From contig CM048841.1 of assembly GCA_026545765.1 (NCBI GenBank), positions 26,013,397 through 26,077,396 of the forward strand: a stretch of 64,000 nt of DNA, written 5' to 3'. This document shows positions 1 to 11,281 of the stretch, piece after piece (position 1 is the stretch's first letter; each line of letters starts with the position of its first letter). Under the pieces are notes generated by a model. It saw nothing but the letters and a program-made list of their open reading frames with translations, did no database searches and was not told where the DNA came from. The position numbers and the translations under genes are program-made. Origin of the DNA: Plantago major (Eukaryota; Streptophyta; Magnoliopsida; Lamiales; Plantaginaceae).

Positions 1-1
1 T

Positions 2-1784
2 ATACGTCACAACTTGGATTTCATGCACATTGAGAAAAACGTGTTCGAGAACTTATTCAACACGATTTGCAACATTACCGGAAAAACAAAGGACACCCCT
101 AAATCTAGAGCCGAGTTGGATACATTGTGTAAAAGGCCCGAGTTGACAAAGCAGAATGATAAGGGGCAGTGGCCCAAGGCATGCTACACAATTGACACTG
201 AATCTAGGAACAAACTATTTGATTGGGTGAGGGGATTGAAGTTCCCCGATAATTACGCCTCAAAGTTGGGGTGGTGTGTGGATGTGAAGAGGACAAAGAT
301 GTACGGGATGAAGAGCCACGATTGTCATGTGTTCATGGAGAGGCTTCTCCCTGTTGCATTTCGAGAAATGCTACCTAAACCTGTATGGATTGCGATCACC
401 GAGCTGAGCTTATTTTTCAAGAATTTATGCTCAAGGGTGCTTGACGATGTAGTGTTAGCAAATCTTGAAAGCAACATACCATTGATTCTATGTAAGCTCG
501 AGCGTATCTTTCCTCCGAGCTTATTTGATTCTATGGAGCACTTGCCGGTTCACCTCCCACATGAAGCGAGGCTTGCTGGACCGGTTCAGTATCGATGGAT
601 GTATCCATTCGAGAGGTGTGTAATCAAGGCAATCATTTACTTATAAAGTCTGAATTTTCCCAAGTTACATTGTGTTACATCAACATATATGCATTACAGG
701 TACTTGGGGAAATTGAAGAGGTATGTCAACAACAAAGGCAAGCCTGAGGGATCAATGGCCAATGCCTACGTGCGAGAGGAAGCTGCAATCTTCTGCTCCT
801 ATTACTTTGGGGACCATGTCCCGACGAAGGCATCTAGGCCGTCCAGAAACGCAGACACATTCGAAGTTCAAGAGGATGATGACGTTTCCATTTCAATTTT
901 TAGGGTCTCCGGGAGACCTATTGGAGAAGAAAAGACAGAATGGCTGACGGATAAGGAGTTGAAGGCAACCACATATTATGTCCTCTCGAACTGTGCTGAA
1001 GTTGACAAATTTATGGAGATTTATGCTCGGTGAGTAGCTTTCTTACGCTAGCACATGGATTTTAACTTCTAACTACTATATATATCTAATCATGTAATCG
1101 TGTCCACAGCCTTTTCAGAGAGAAGAATCCAACAATGGCAGATGACGTAATTGAAGAACTGCTTCAATGTGAAGTTGGAAACAGAATTTGCAGATTGGTT
1201 CAAGGAGTACGTACGAAATCCTGTCAACAAAGTCACATGTCCTTACTTAGAATCTCTAGCAGAGGGACCAAACAGAATGGTCTCCACATTCTCATCTTAC
1301 ATAGTAAATGGCCTTAGGTTTCAAATAATTGAGTCTAACACCGCCATGGCCACAAGAAATTCCGGGGTGTGTGTAAGGGGGCAAGATCAAGATGCAAATG
1401 ATGATTTGTATGATTTCTACGGGAACCTGAGACGAATTGTGCGACTTGAATATCCGGGGTTTCCTTTGAAAAGAACCTTTCGCTTGATGTTGACCGTATG
1501 ATCCTACTCCAAGTGGTACGCAGAAACACGAGCTCTATCAAATGGTAGAAATTAACCATAGGAAGAGGTATCGTACTAATTATGAACCGTTTATCTTGGC
1601 GACTCAAGCACGGCAGGTGGTGTTTATTGAATATCCAAGCCTCAAACACGATAAGGTGGATTGGTTGGCTGCGATGCATATACAGGCCCGCTCCAGAGTA
1701 GAGTACATTGATAAGGACGATTCAATTACCAACTCGTATCAAGAAGAGGTCGATCAACAAATGAGAAAGCCCGACATAAGGTGA
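2..1784 (+). pseudogene. CACTA transposase C-terminal part with DUF4218/DUF4216-like regions (broken)
   Basis: The frame entering at base 2 reads through HNLDFMHIEKNVFENLF, the signature at the end of the TNP2 transposase domain, then FREMLPKPVW...ELSLFFKNLC, typical of DUF4218. An intron at 616-699 (GTGTGT...CAG) joins phase-correctly to 'RYLGKLKRYV' at 700; a second intron is at 1030-1109. Downstream, FADWFKEYV and SGVCVRG...DDLYDFYGNL, then EPFILATQARQVVFIEYPS, match the region ahead of and within DUF4216. The frame changes twice without a splice site: around 1150-1180, and at 1490-1505 where TGA follows the conserved end. The gene is therefore a pseudogene. Start and catalytic core lie left of the window. 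Confidence 0.85.
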
Positions 1785-1976
1785 TGATGAGTCATAGACT
1801 GGTGAAGACCAATTTATAGACTTAACAATAGCCGATGAGGACGAGGGTATGTGTATTGTATGCTTAGTTATGTGTATATATGATTAGTTCGATTATTATT
1901 ACTTTAATATCTCACAAATGTATATTCATGTATTCTTTACTAACTCATTAATTTTTTTGCAATTTCTTATTTGCAG

Positions 1977-4059
1977 ATGCCGCGCAAAGGAAGTCGACCT
2001 ACCTTCCTCCGGGTTTAGGGTGCTAGTCCAATGGGTTCTAGTAGTACCCACTAGTCATGGTAGTCCTCTCGTTGGATACGACATTGGGGAGCGGCAGCCT
2101 CGTGTACCAGAGACTCCACCGCCTACACGGCTTCGCTCGGTGACTACCCTTCGACGGGTGTCCGTATTGACAGCGTTGACGGACAATGCTACATTTCAGG
2201 GGAAACCGGTGTTGTTCCCCAATGGCAGGAACAAGTAAGTATTATGGAGTTGTAGAACATACACTTAAGATAAATATATGTTACATGATTTTACTAATGA
2301 ATATTTGTTTCTTGTTTGTCTCATTGATAACAGGTTTTGGCCTCCGGATGCCTCGGACAAACTAGGCAAAATCTTCAAGGGGAGGCGGGAGATGCCGGGA
2401 CAGGGAGGCGAGAAGTGGTCAAACGTCCCGGACCAGATGAAGCACTTTTACTTCGACGAGCTGCGCGTAAGCTTAAATGTTACAATGAATGCTTTATTTG
2501 TTTTTTTAATCATTGTGTTAATGTGTGTGGTATGTTAGCCACTATATCTGTGAGTGGTATGTTAGCCACTAAGCTTGTTTTGATGTGTAAGTCACCATTT
2601 ATGAACTTGTTGTGTCGTTTGAGTGGTATGTTAGCCACTGAACTTGGGTGATATGTTAGTCACCATTGTGTTAGTTAATTTTAGGACAATTTGAGTGGTA
2701 TGTTAGCCACTAAGCTTGTTTTGATGTGTTAGTCACCATTTATGAACTTGTTGTGTCGTTTGAGTGGTATGTTAGCCACTGAACTTGGGTGATATGTTAG
2801 TCACCATTGTGTTAGTCAATTTTAGGACAATTTGAGTGGTATGTTAGCCATTAAGCTTGTTTTGATGTGTTAGTCACCATTTATGAACTTGTTGTGTCGT
2901 TTGAGTGGTATGTTAGCCACTGAACTTGGGTGATATGTTAGTCTCCATTGTGTTAGTCAATTTTAGGACAATTTGAGTGGTATGTTAGCCACTGAGCTTG
3001 TTTTGATGTAGGACTACTACATTTCAGTTTCATTTTAGTGTTATATTTAAATTGTTATCTTTCTTTATACTTGTGTAATTTTTACTTTGAATGGAATTGT
3101 TGTAGAAGGACTATTTCATTCCCAATGCGCTGGTGTCCCAGTTGTACTGCTTTCGAGACTTTAGGGTCCGACATCTACAGTGAAAATGGTCTACAAAATG
3201 AAGGAGACACGCAGTGACCAACAGGTGGGGGATGACGAGTGGGCACTGTGGTTGACGATCTTGGAATGATCCTTCGTCCGTGATCAAGCGTCATAAGAAT
3301 GTATAAAATCGTTTGTCTGAGCCGCATGATAGTACGGGCACTGCCAGACATCACTATGGGTCGCGAGCTATTGTTACCGCTCACGTGAGGGAGGTTAGTA
3401 AATATGTTGTTTATGACTTGAATATGATACATACGCTTTTAGCTTTCATTTCAATCAACTAACTACTTGTTTGCACATATGTTTTTTAGGCCAATAAAGG
3501 ATGTACCAAGAGTGCTCGTACCACTTCAAGAAGGCTAAGTCAAGAATGGCATCCGGATCGACGTGAGGGCCGAACGTATTGCGGTACGTTTCTTTCTTAA
3601 GGTTAATTACATTTGTATTTGAGTATTTTAATTAAAGTGATTCCTAAAATTACATCTCATTTCGTATGCAACCAACAATTGCAGAGTGAGGTCGAGAGGA
3701 GGATGGACGAGAGGATGATCGACGGTCATGAGCTGTCAATTGAAGAGCAAGACCAGATCTTCTTCGAGGTCAACCCAATGGACAAAGGTCGAATGTATGG
3801 ATTGGGAAGTTTAGGCCCTTCCATGAGTTCTGGTAGCTTCTCAGTGTCCCAGGGATCAGGATCGCGATCTAACCTCTACACGCAGCAGCAGGTTAACGAG
3901 ATGATGACTCCTCTTCAACAGGAAATAGCTGCGACCAAGGCAGCTTACGAGCAAGTGCTTGAGGAACAGGCTTGTATGGCCAAGCGGATGGACGAGTTGA
4001 CCCAGATGTTCAGTAGCTCTTCCCAGTCTCACCCACCGCCTCCTCCCGATTATCCTTAG
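1977..4059 (+). pseudogene. Second CACTA gene, Transposase_24 (Ptta/En/Spm)-like, probably degenerate
   Basis: An acceptor TTGCAG at 1970-1976 is followed directly by ATG at 1977. Recognisable blocks are GKPVLFPNGRNK (to about 2235), joined over an intron (GTAAGT donor, acceptor near 2333) to FWPPDASDKLGKIFKG...WSNVPDQMKHFYFDEL, ending at a GTAAGC donor near 2469. After a large intron holding the minisatellite, pieces resume near 3105 and end with a clear last exon, acceptor just before 3685: SEVERRMDERM...FEVNPMDKGRMYGLGSLGP, a glutamine-rich coiled segment and a proline-rich tail stopping at 4059. The first exon needs a frame change to reach the conserved block, and 3180-3600 cannot be joined cleanly. 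Function, from the family: DNA-binding or accessory protein of the element. Confidence 0.65.
2551..3010. repeat. 141-bp minisatellite, about 3.3 copies, inside a CACTA gene intron
   Basis: The phrase TGAGTGGTATGTTAGCCACT restarts at 2551, 2692, 2833 and 2974, an exact spacing of 141 bp. Each unit consists of two related halves of 69 and 72 bp that share TGAGTGGTATGTTAGCCACTRA and TGTTAGTCACCATT. A partial extra half precedes 2551. The array lies between the donor near 2469 and the acceptor near 3104. Confidence 0.95.
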
Positions 4060-4254
4060 TTACATCAGACTTGTTATGGATAATTTGACACTATTTCACC
4101 TTCTAATTCTTGTTTCGGATTATTTGTAGATAATTTATATAGTTTTGGATATATTAATGCAATTTAATTATTTCGGATATATTATCTATGACTATATTAT
4201 GTGAAAAAACAGGTAAAAAAGAAATATTTTAAAAAAAAAATTCAAAACAGTAGA

Positions 4255-4602
4255 TTTAGCGACGGAATTATGTCCGTCGCTAAAACATATAAATTCCGTC
4301 GCTAAATACCAATCGAACTAAATTAGTTCGTGAATTTAGCGACGGAATTATTTCCGTCGCTAAACCCCGTCTCTAATTAGAGACAGATACAGAATCCGTC
4401 GCCAATGCGGACGAACTGGTCAACGGATTAATCCGTCGCCAGTGCGTCGTTATTTAGCGACGGATCCCTTATCCGTCGCTAAAAAACATTGCGACGCATT
4501 GTTTGGGGACGGGGTTTTATCCGTCGCTAAGGATTTAGCGACAGATCGGTCCAGTTTTAGGGACAGATAATTCCGTCGCTAAAACTGGTTTCTTTTGTAG
4601 TG
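4255..4602. repeat. CACTA subterminal repeats and 3' terminal inverted repeat
   Basis: The motif CCGTCGCTAAA and its complement TTTAGCGACGG occur many times in both orientations (for example 4255-4285, 4294-4306, 4337-4364, 4455-4483, 4530-4545, 4571-4584), often as short palindromes. The terminal repeat ends at 4602. Such clustered subterminal repeats are the usual transposase binding sites of CACTA elements. Confidence 0.85.
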
Positions 4603-5089
4603 ATTTCTATTAATTTATTTCTATTGTCTTGTGTCACTTGATTTGTTTTAAATATTAGTGGGAAATCACATTATACAAGTATAAATAAGGTAAGTGTGAA
4701 TACTTATGGTAGGGTTGGGGGTATTTGTCCAAGTAAAATCATAGCTTTTACTAGAATTTACCTTTTAAAAAAAAAATTCCTTCCCTCCTCAACTCTTTAC
4801 ATTTTATTGTAAAATAGTTTTATGGAAGATCTAATGTTTCCATCTACTTATATTTATATTTTTATTTATTTTTGGGTTCAATGTTTAACATTATGTTTTT
4901 TCGGTAATTTTCAAATCAAATTTGGAATAAATTTGAGAAGATTTAAAAAAAATCGGCTTATTTTAATATATTATGAAAGATGTGGCAATTGTGTAATAAT
5001 ACGGACATTTGTATGTTTAATTTTAGTCCATCAAAATTTATTTAATTTTAACTAATTAAGTGAGCATACATAAAGGTAGCGATGTACAT
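4603..5089. other. AT-rich intergenic DNA
   Basis: No coding pattern, RNA gene or clear repeat was seen here beyond short A/T runs. Confidence 0.6.
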
Positions 5090-5720
5090 TTAAAAATAAA
5101 AAAAATTAAAAAAAAACGTCTGCACCGCCCGCCAATCTGCTTGCCGCTAACCGCACCCGCCGGTTGAAATTTTTAACAATATCTGCCATGGGTCAAACAA
5201 AATAAAAACCCACTTCTACTTAATGTATATACATTTTCATTTTATATTTATATAGAAATAAATTAGGATTAATGTCTTTTACTCTCCTTTTCCAAGTTCA
5301 CACTAGGGCTACCACTTCACACAACATACAGAAGCCACTATTCCTAATTCTCCTAAACCTAAATCCCTTACTACTTCACACAATATACTGAAACTTACAC
5401 ATGTTTGGTGATTGTAGTTGCTTATGGAGTGTTTTATTTCGTATTGCAACTTATATTAATCTTCTTCGAACATATTATGACATGTTTATTTTATATGTTA
5501 AGCCCGTCCGTCATTCACCCGCTTTAAATGTCAACTGACCCGTGGCGGTTTAATACATTATACACCCGTCATGGTTCAGTATTATAGCAAGTTGGTTGAA
5601 TATTTGGTAAAAAATCGGCTTATATATAAACTATCATTGGTAAAAATCGAAACATTATACACCCATATTATTTGGTTGAATATTTGGTAAAAAATCGCAT
5701 GTACCCGCCCGCGTACACCG
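5090..5720. repeat. Diverged copy of the hAT-like MITE at 8718
   Basis: It opens GATGTACATTTAAAAAT, continues with a CTGCACCGCCCGCC...CCGCACCCGCCGGTT block very like 8750-8780, and closes with CCCGCCCGCGTACACC like the end of the 8718 element. No convincing target duplication remains. A 22-bp phrase CGGCTTATATATAAACTATCAT is present twice, near 5617 and 5730, suggesting a later local rearrangement. Confidence 0.55.
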
Positions 5721-7347
5721 TTAGATTTTCGGCTTATATATAAACTATCATTTATGTAACATGTGATTAACATTTTTATAATAATGAAAGATAAAGAGTA
5801 GTCTCTTGAGAGACGATCTCTACGTAATTTATTTAGAGACAGACGTATATTATCAAGAAAACCATCAATGTTATATATTAAGGAAATAGGTCCTTTTTAT
5901 AATATGAAAAAACAACAATGTGAGACCATATGTCCTACTATTTTGTTAATAATATAAATGTTTCGATTAATAATATGGGTGTTTTTCTTGATAATATAGG
6001 TCTCAAGATACACAATGAAAGATAAATAAAAGGAATAGATACATGTTAATAGATGTTGTTTCTTAGGTTCCACACAGACCGGTACATCTCTCAGAATTTT
6101 AATTCAACTAAAGACCCTCTGTTTACAACACTATATTAACTCAGGACATGCTGAGTTACAACATTATATTAACTTATGATTCTCTGAGTTATAACATTGT
6201 ATTAACTACTATTGGGCCTTTCTTTTAATATTTAGTGTTAAAGGGTTTGGGGAACTTTCTGGCCGGTACCAGGTGAAAAGATTTATGTCTATCCAGTGTC
6301 CATTACATTAGATAAATATAGGTTGACACTAATACCCCTTTATCTTCTTAATGATTAGTAGTATTAATTAGGAGTGAATAACTTTTTGGTTGCAAATTAA
6401 TTAAGCTCTGGAGCATGTCCCGCCGATTAATCCGTCGATGGCGCCTCATATTCCTTATGTTAGTTTGGTAATTTGGTTAATCTTCCCCATAGTCATCAAC
6501 AGCTTGCTGAGAAAGGTTGATGCGGATTGCATCAGTGCACCAGTATTCGATGATTTTGCACTCACGTTCGAGACCCGTGCCGCCTAAACCGATCGAGCAT
6601 TGCATTTCCGAAACAAACGAATGAGTACTGATATTGTCCGTCTGTCCCCAAATTGCTCACCCATAGTTTTTGAGTAGTCTCGTAATCTATTGAAGAGTTA
6701 TATATAGTAGTTGTAGTCAATTGTGAATCATTAGCTGCTGATGCATTTGTCTGTTTAGTTGTAATCTTGTAGAGAGTTATGTTATAGTAGTTGTATACAA
6801 TTGTGAATCATTAGCCGATCGTTTATCTGTTCATCCGTGTGGAGTTTTGTTGAATATCTATGTCACCGATTTTTTTAAATCCATCGATGCTATTTTTCTT
6901 AAATCCATCGATGCATAGCAAAACTGCTTATGGAATTTCAGTTTAATCTATATACAATACCCGATGCACATACATATCGGTGCATTATTCATGTTGCATC
7001 GGTGAAGTTTATTGTTGTTTTCATTCGTACAAGTTTTGGGAGTGGTATGGCTGAAAGTTGTAATTTATGTTTTTCGATGACAAACCAAATATTTAAAGTC
7101 CATTGGTACCATTTTTTGTTGCGATGCAGCGTTGGCCAACGAGAAGGTGGGTGTGTATAGATGTAGTTTGAAGACAGGATGTAAAGGAGATTCCACTGAG
7201 GGATGTGCACCTCGATGCACTAAGAAAGACCACCATTCTAGAACTTAATCTCAATTATTGTAGATGAGGCTGTGGGACGACATGGTGCAAAATGCTCTAG
7301 TTGGGTCATTGGAAGACATGTGAACTGATGCGTACCAGCCTGGTGCA
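5721..7347. other. Intergenic DNA with degenerate repeats
   Basis: 5800-6010 holds AT-rich repeat DNA with a GTCTCTTGAGAGACGATCTC palindrome-like start. 6400-7340 contains many 'GATGCA' and 'TGCATC' words but no frame I can assign. No gene is supported. Confidence 0.5.
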
Positions 7348-7686
7348 TCAGTGGTGTTTGCATCGAGATCTAAGTGGCGATGCATGGTACTGGTTACGCG
7401 GGAAAGTTCCATGCTCATATGCATCGACGTTAAGTATGCCAACAGATAAGATATTAGCAAGCAGAATCATGTTTCTGAAATCAACTTCATTCCTTAAACA
7501 ACAATTAGAGCACTTTTCAATGGAATATTTGAACCGCACATTGTTGATATTGACATCGCACCACTTACCTTTGAACGAATCAACCATATCCGTAAAGGAG
7601 AATTGTCGATGAATGTCTAACAAAACACTTTCATTTTTAAAGCTCAGAAGCATCATCACACAATTCTCCACTGTAGTTGCTGCCAC
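7348..7686 (-). pseudogene. Mutator-like (MULE) transposase N-terminal fragment
   Basis: The minus-strand frame reads GKWCDVNINNVRFKYSIEKC, then NCCLRNEVDFRNMILLANIL and VGILNVDAYE. This pattern (hydrophobic strand, 'YS.....CL.ND.D...M..L', 'V...DV') is that of the N-terminal region of plant MuDR/MULE transposases. The remainder of the frame is unrelated and there is no catalytic domain nearby, so this is a scrap. Identification rests on remembered family pattern only. Confidence 0.4.
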
Positions 7687-7689
7687 TGT

Positions 7690-8717
7690 TTCTCAATAAC
7701 AAGCTGGTTTTTATGACTTTCAAATGTGAAAGATTGAATGAGAAGAACTTGGGTGAAAAAAGAACTGAAGCTGACAGGTTAATAATGAAACGTGAACTCG
7801 ATCGTGAAATGAATTTAGCACGGTAATAATCATTAATTAATTTAGGTGCCATGATTTAGGAGTGAATGTAATGCATGGTTTGACTATTTTATGTTCTTAA
7901 CTGTTATAGACAAAGGGTAACAGGGGAAGTACAGTTTTCATTTAGGAACTTCGAGGAAAGAATTTAGCACCTAAGAGGAAAAAAAAAATTATAGGCAGGA
8001 CTTAATAACTAAAGTTTGTAAATAAAGAATTAATAAGAATTTTGCCAAAGGGTTTTTGGCACCAATGAATCCTTCTTTCTTTTGACTATTTGTGTTATAA
8101 AAACAAACCGGTCCATTTATTTTGTTATCCAGCCCATAATAATTGGACTTACAAGATCACAAGAGAACCCAATACTTGGTCTGAACCCAACGAACTTTAT
8201 GCTTTGCTTGAGCAAATTATTCATAGTGGACCCCGGTTCTGGCATTGGTATGGATAATTTGCCCCGTTCTTGGGGCACTGGTGCTAAATGCTAATGTGAC
8301 TGTGGCAATCATCTTCCAAAATAAACACACTAGAAATTAATGAGAACCTAACAAGTTTAATATGAATATGTAAGAGTGCAAGAGAGTAGAGAGCTTGAGA
8401 GAAAAAACACTAAAGATTGTGTTTTGTGTTGGAGGTGAATTCAGTCCTATGACTCATCCGTTATCTATACTCACGTAGTTAAGTCATTCCACTCATTTAC
8501 AACTCAATCAACAAACACGTGTATTAAGTATTATTTCACCTTACGGTGAACTTTATTACTCAACGTGTTAGGTGACGTTTATTTTCGAATAGAGATTCAC
8601 ATACACAAAAACCATCTTTAGGTCATGCGACGCATCCACTACCCTCTGGGTGCTCACTGGGTAATTAAATGGTTTGAGGCTCATTTGTACCCATCCCATG
8701 AAGTTTGAACCTCAAAT
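7690..8717. other. Intergenic DNA, nothing assignable
   Basis: No gene, tRNA or clear repeat was recognised. Purine-rich stretches are present near 8370-8410. Confidence 0.5.
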
Positions 8718-9363
8718 TAGGGGTGTACATTAAAAAAAAAAACCCACCTGCACCGCCTGTCACATAACCGCAACCGCCGGTTAATTTTTTACCAAAACCT
8801 GCCATAATTTGAAAAGATGTTAACTCGCCACTAGCGGGTGGATGACAGTTTTAGGAATGTACACCCGCCACCCGCCCGGTAATAATATATTTATTATTAG
8901 TATTACTAATATAATGCAAGTAACTAAACATTAGGTTTATGTTACATATAGTTACTAATTTTTACTATCACATCTTCACATCTCAATGTGTCCAGTAGCA
9001 TAACTAAAGTTTCTTCATATCCAGATGTTAGTTTACTACAACAAACATGTCTTTTCATAGTTTTTGTCTTGCATCTTACGTGAAATACATAAATGGCTTA
9101 TTGTCTCATATATACATGAATCATTGAGAATGATTATATTGTTGATTTCACATCTTCTTGCAATTTTCTTTCCTATTGTGCGTGTACGTGTGAGAACCGC
9201 CAAACCGCCCACCACCCACCCACCCACCTTAAGTGTCACCCGGCCCGCCACGGTTTGATAAAATACACACCCACCATGGTTTAGTATTAGTACCACCTGC
9301 ATATGGTGGGTCGGTTAGACTTTTGGTAAAAAACTGTTCATACCCACCCACGTACACTCCTAG
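8718..9363. mobile_element. Non-autonomous hAT-like MITE, about 645 bp
   Basis: The left end reads TAGGGGTGTACAT and the right end CGTACACTCCTA(G), imperfect inverted repeats. Flanks are CCTCAAAT (8710-8717) and GCTCAAAT (9364-9371), an 8-bp target duplication with one mismatch, as expected for hAT. The interior has GC-rich CACCGCC/CCACCCACC blocks and no coding capacity. The exact right border is uncertain by one base. Confidence 0.75.
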
Positions 9364-10123
9364 GCTCAAATTAAGAAGGATATTAATCTTCCTTTTTAAC
9401 CAACCTAAGTCACTCTTACAGTTTGCGGATTCATGGTGAGGTATTTTATAAGGTGTGCAACCAGCTTCTTTTGTCGTTTATATCTAGATGAATGTGGGTA
9501 TAATAAGAGAAGGGAAAATTTTAAAGGTAAGAAGACAATTAAAAATATACGCACTAAAGATAATCATGCACCAAAATTTTGTTAGAAGGTAGTCCAAATG
9601 TCCAATCCAAGGAGAGATGAAATGCTTAACGTGACTTAAAGCAAAAGATTAAGATAGGCGGCGAGTGCTTAATTATTGCTTTAGATTTTTAATCTAATAA
9701 TGAGCCATTCGATTATGAGGCAGGTAAATTGAGTATGCTGTATACCATGTAATATGGAGATATTTAAATTGAATAGCATAGTATATAGTTAAAGTAGTAG
9801 TAGGTTTTTATTAATAATATTGGTGTCCAACTAAGTAAATAATAGTAAAATTTATTAATATTTTATGTTAAAAACCAATATTTACTTTTGAAATAATTTA
9901 TATAACATAAAATAATTTACAATGACAAGATATATAATAATAAAACGATCATTCATAAATTATACAGTTTTGTTTAAAACATTATTAATTTACTTTTAAA
10001 AAAGTCAACCAGTCTATATATTTTCAAGTTAAAAGTATAGTGTTCCACAAGAATTCAGGAGGACCTCTTTATGAATACACACAGATATTGTGAATGAAAT
10101 TTTATATTTATGATAAAATTATA
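9364..10123. other. AT-rich intergenic DNA
   Basis: No gene or structured repeat was seen. Confidence 0.5.
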
Positions 10124-11095
10124 CTCCTCCGTTCCAAAATAAATTTCTCTAATTTTACTTTCTTGTGCATTTTACCCTGCATCATAATATTTTTGTTGAT
10201 ATTAATGAAACATTTATTTGAGATATGAGGTGGAAGTAATTTATACTAACAAATTAGTGCATGCATTATAGTTGATGACGTGGTGGTACCATCATATTCG
10301 TAGGCCAACTTTTAATTTTGGTGGTGTCATTTCCTAACTTCGTGTTATGAGTAACAACTAAACTCTAGAGAGTTTAAAATACATGATAATAATGCTACAG
10401 TTCACCACAATTTTAGTTTTAGAGTTGCATCTAAATACAAGTTTATTTGTAAGTATGTCCCAATATATCAATTTATGATAAGCGATTTACATTTACTGAG
10501 AAAGTAACAACTCGATATTTGAAGTTGCTAACTCCCGTATGTTGGACATCATTGTTATGTATAAAATGTGGGGACCACCAAGATACATAATTGTAGAGAT
10601 CACTCGGTTCGTTAAAGAAAACAGCTAACCATGTTAGAGAAGAAGGACAACCCCTTGTCGTTAGCTAGAAAATTCCCAAACGAACATATTATTGTTTGCT
10701 CGTCAATTTAAGTTCCAAAATACATTCTTTCACTTCACATGCAATTACATCGATAATTTATCCAAATACATTGGATATCACTAAGATAAACTAAAAGAGG
10801 AAGGCCAAACTTGAAATTATTAAATTTCATAAGCCATCCAAACTTATGGAATTTATTACATTTTGCATCAAGTACCTAACAACCCCATATATGTTCCTCT
10901 CATCTCTTTCTTCCAACATGACAAAAATAAAATTTGATTTATTTGGAGCAACCATTCTTTATTTTGATCATATATTACTTATTAAATTTTCATTTTATTA
11001 CTTTTACTATTATAGTTTAAGATTAATTTATTATATTGAAAAATGATTAACCAGAAAAAGGTGAAATTGTGAATTTTTTAGTAAAACGGACGGAG
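10124..11095. mobile_element. Possible Stowaway-type element bounded by TA
   Basis: TA|CTCCTCCGTTCC at 10122 and GGACGGAG|TA at 11088-11097 resemble the two ends of a Stowaway (Tc1/mariner) MITE with TA target duplication. The 972-bp length is long for the family, and the interior match of the two ends stops after about a dozen bases. It may be a MITE split by later insertion, or two unrelated half-elements. Confidence 0.35.
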
Positions 11096-11146
11096 TATCC
11101 AGTTTAACTTGACCATCTCTATCTGTCTGCATGTTTTCCCTGTCGC

Positions 11147-11194
11147 TCTCTCTCTCTCTCACCCCTGTGATCATGTGGCTTTGTAATAAATATA
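11147..11194 (+). promoter_or_regulatory. Pyrimidine-rich core promoter with TATA-like box
   Basis: A (TC)n tract at 11148-11160 is followed by AATAAATATA near 11185-11194, about 90 bp before the ATG of the CHUP1/IPGA1-like gene. TC-rich patches and TATA-like boxes at this spacing are common in plant promoters. The transcription start is not known. Confidence 0.35.
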
Positions 11195-11281
11195 CCAGTC
11201 CTGTTCAATTCTTGTGTTGCTGCTGATAAGAGTTATGAGTCACACATTACAACAAAGCTCTGCAAGAAAAGAAACAAAGCT

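Larger units (their letters stand above)
1..4602 (+). mobile_element. CACTA (En/Spm) DNA transposon, 3' portion, degenerate
   Basis: The 5' end lies outside the window. The 3' end is at 4602, where the sequence ends ...TTTTGTAGTG; the reverse complement begins CACTACAAAAGAAACC, the classic CACTA terminus. The next three bases (ATT, 4603-4605) would be one copy of the 3-bp target duplication. Inside lie the end of a TNP2-like transposase with DUF4218- and DUF4216-like regions, then a second gene resembling the Ptta/En/Spm (Transposase_24) family, then subterminal repeats. This gene order is usual for plant CACTA elements. Two frameshifts in the first gene show the copy is not autonomous. Confidence 0.9.

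Noticed and set aside
7301-7612. 103-codon + strand frame opposite the MULE fragment
   Set aside because: The minus-strand reading has the family pattern; the + frame is its shadow.
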